Assembly (NCBI GenBank): GCA_030668545.1
Contig: DAOUTT010000018.1
Span: forward strand, 1 to 14,481
Origin: Anaerolineales bacterium
Lineage (GTDB): Bacteria > Chloroflexota > Anaerolineae > Anaerolineales > E44-bin32
Reading direction: 5' to 3'
Length of the DNA: 14,481 nt
Position numbers and translations under genes: made by a program
Shown here: positions 13,866-14,481 of the stretch, piece by piece
Position numbering within the stretch: the first letter of the stretch is position 1
Layout: the number at the start of each line of letters is the position of its first letter
The notes under the pieces: generated by a model
Databases searched by the model: none
What the model saw: only the letters and a program-made list of their open reading frames with translations
Told to the model about the DNA's origin: nothing

Positions 13866-14481
13866 ATGACGTTGACGATCTATAACACCATGACCCGCAA
13901 GAAAGAGCAGTTTGAGACACTGGATCCCGGCAAGGTCCGGCTCTATGTCTGTGGACCTACGGTGTACGACAAGGCGCATGTCGGTCATGCAATGTCATCG
14001 ATTGTCTTCGATGTGATCCGCCGATACCTTGAATACAAAGGGTATGACGTTCAACATGTCATGAACTACACGGATGTCGATGACAAAGTCATCCTGCGCG
14101 CACAGGATCTTGGCGTCGACCCTCTCGATCTCGCGGAGCAATACATCGACGAATACGATCAGCACCTGAGAGAACTTAATGTCCTGCCCGCACATGTCTT
14201 CCCGAGAGTGTCCACCGAGATCGAAGCCATCATCAGTATGATTAAGGGACTGATGGACAAAGGGTATGCATACGACGTAGACGGGGACGTATATTTTCGA
14301 GTGGCGAAAGACGAGGATTATGGACGTCTCTCAAGGCGAGTGTTGGAAGATATGCGCGCTGGTGCTCGCCTTCGAATTGATGACCGGAAGGAAGACCCTG
14401 CGGATTTTGCTCTCTGGAAGGCGGGTAAACCCGGAGAACCCACGTGGGAAAGTCCGTGGGGACCGGGAAGACCGGGATGGC
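13866..14481 (+). CDS. cysS: Cysteinyl-tRNA synthetase, N-terminal part (runs off the window)
   Basis: This class I synthetase charges tRNA-Cys with cysteine in the cytoplasm. The visible 205 residues include the zinc ligand Cys29 in YVCGPTVYD (27-35), the HIGH-type signature HVGHA (38-42), and NYTDVDDKVI with following GYAYDVDGDVYF. The window ends at GRPGW, just before the expected His-Ile-Glu-Cys zinc motif. The KMSKS motif and anticodon-binding part are outside. The start is supported by AGGAG overlapping the end of the PIN-TRAM gene (13852-13856), and by matching the usual N-terminus of the family. Confidence 0.95.
   Translation, partial: MTLTIYNTMTRKKEQFETLDPGKVRLYVCGPTVYDKAHVGHAMSSIVFDVIRRYLEYKGYDVQHVMNYTDVDDKVILRAQDLGVDPLDLAEQYIDEYDQHLRELNVLPAHVFPRVSTEIEAIISMIKGLMDKGYAYDVDGDVYFRVAKDEDYGRLSRRVLEDMRAGARLRIDDRKEDPADFALWKAGKPGEPTWESPWGPGRPGW

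Noticed and set aside
1..14481. CRISPR array, insertion sequence or prophage
   Set aside because: There is no regularly spaced repeat series, transposase, integrase or phage gene; the only repeats are the 61-bp pair and small hairpins.

Overview
The window looks like chromosomal DNA of a free-living bacterium, most probably a Chloroflexota member of the Anaerolineae type. This is inferred from gene style: a Pro/Thr-linker lipoprotein with a Cys-Gly start, a PknB-like kinase fused to a TolB-like propeller, and a YacL-CysS gene pair. No marker gene in the window settles the taxonomy.

Layout, left to right. (1) Positions 3-248 hold the 3' end of a plus-strand gene ending in a bacterial Ig-like domain. 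A strong, probably bidirectional terminator (304-335) follows. (2) On the minus strand, 357-1736 encodes a large lipoprotein. (3) After a gap with a large hairpin (about 1911-1981) come two minus-strand genes that are probably one transcript: the Ser/Thr kinase (3237-5225), then a DUF1786 ASKHA-fold protein (2032-3183). (4) Divergently, on the plus strand, lies fdhD (5428-6222), the sulfurtransferase that activates formate dehydrogenase. (5) About 800 bp without a gene (6223-7026) is full of short hairpins and carries a diverged 61-bp direct repeat. (6) A minus-strand operon, transcribed from about 12.3 kb down to 7.0 kb, encodes NuoE-like, NuoF-like and FdhA subunits of a soluble NAD-linked formate dehydrogenase. 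(7) After a 622-bp divergent intergenic region, the plus strand carries a membrane-anchored PIN-TRAM protein (YacL type) and the first two thirds or less of cysS.

The main result is in fdhA. It reads as two adjacent open frames (8734-9870 and 7027-8709), but both are in the same frame and are separated by a single TGA at 8734-8736. That TGA sits exactly where formate dehydrogenases carry their catalytic selenocysteine (Cys-Ala-Arg-Leu-U-His-Ser-Ser). A hairpin fitting the general bacterial SECIS pattern follows directly. The gene is therefore best read as one 947-residue selenoprotein, not as a split or broken gene. The organism should then carry selA, selB, selC and selD elsewhere.

How the genes work together: formate is oxidised, or CO2 reduced, at the Mo/W-bisPGD-Sec site of FdhA. 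Electrons pass along the chain of FeS clusters in the NuoG-like N-terminus of FdhA, then to FMN in the NuoF-like subunit, where NAD(H) reacts. The NuoE-like subunit carries a further [2Fe-2S] cluster. FdhD supplies sulfur to the molybdenum cofactor. The kinase/DUF1786 pair next to fdhD has no demonstrated link to formate metabolism.
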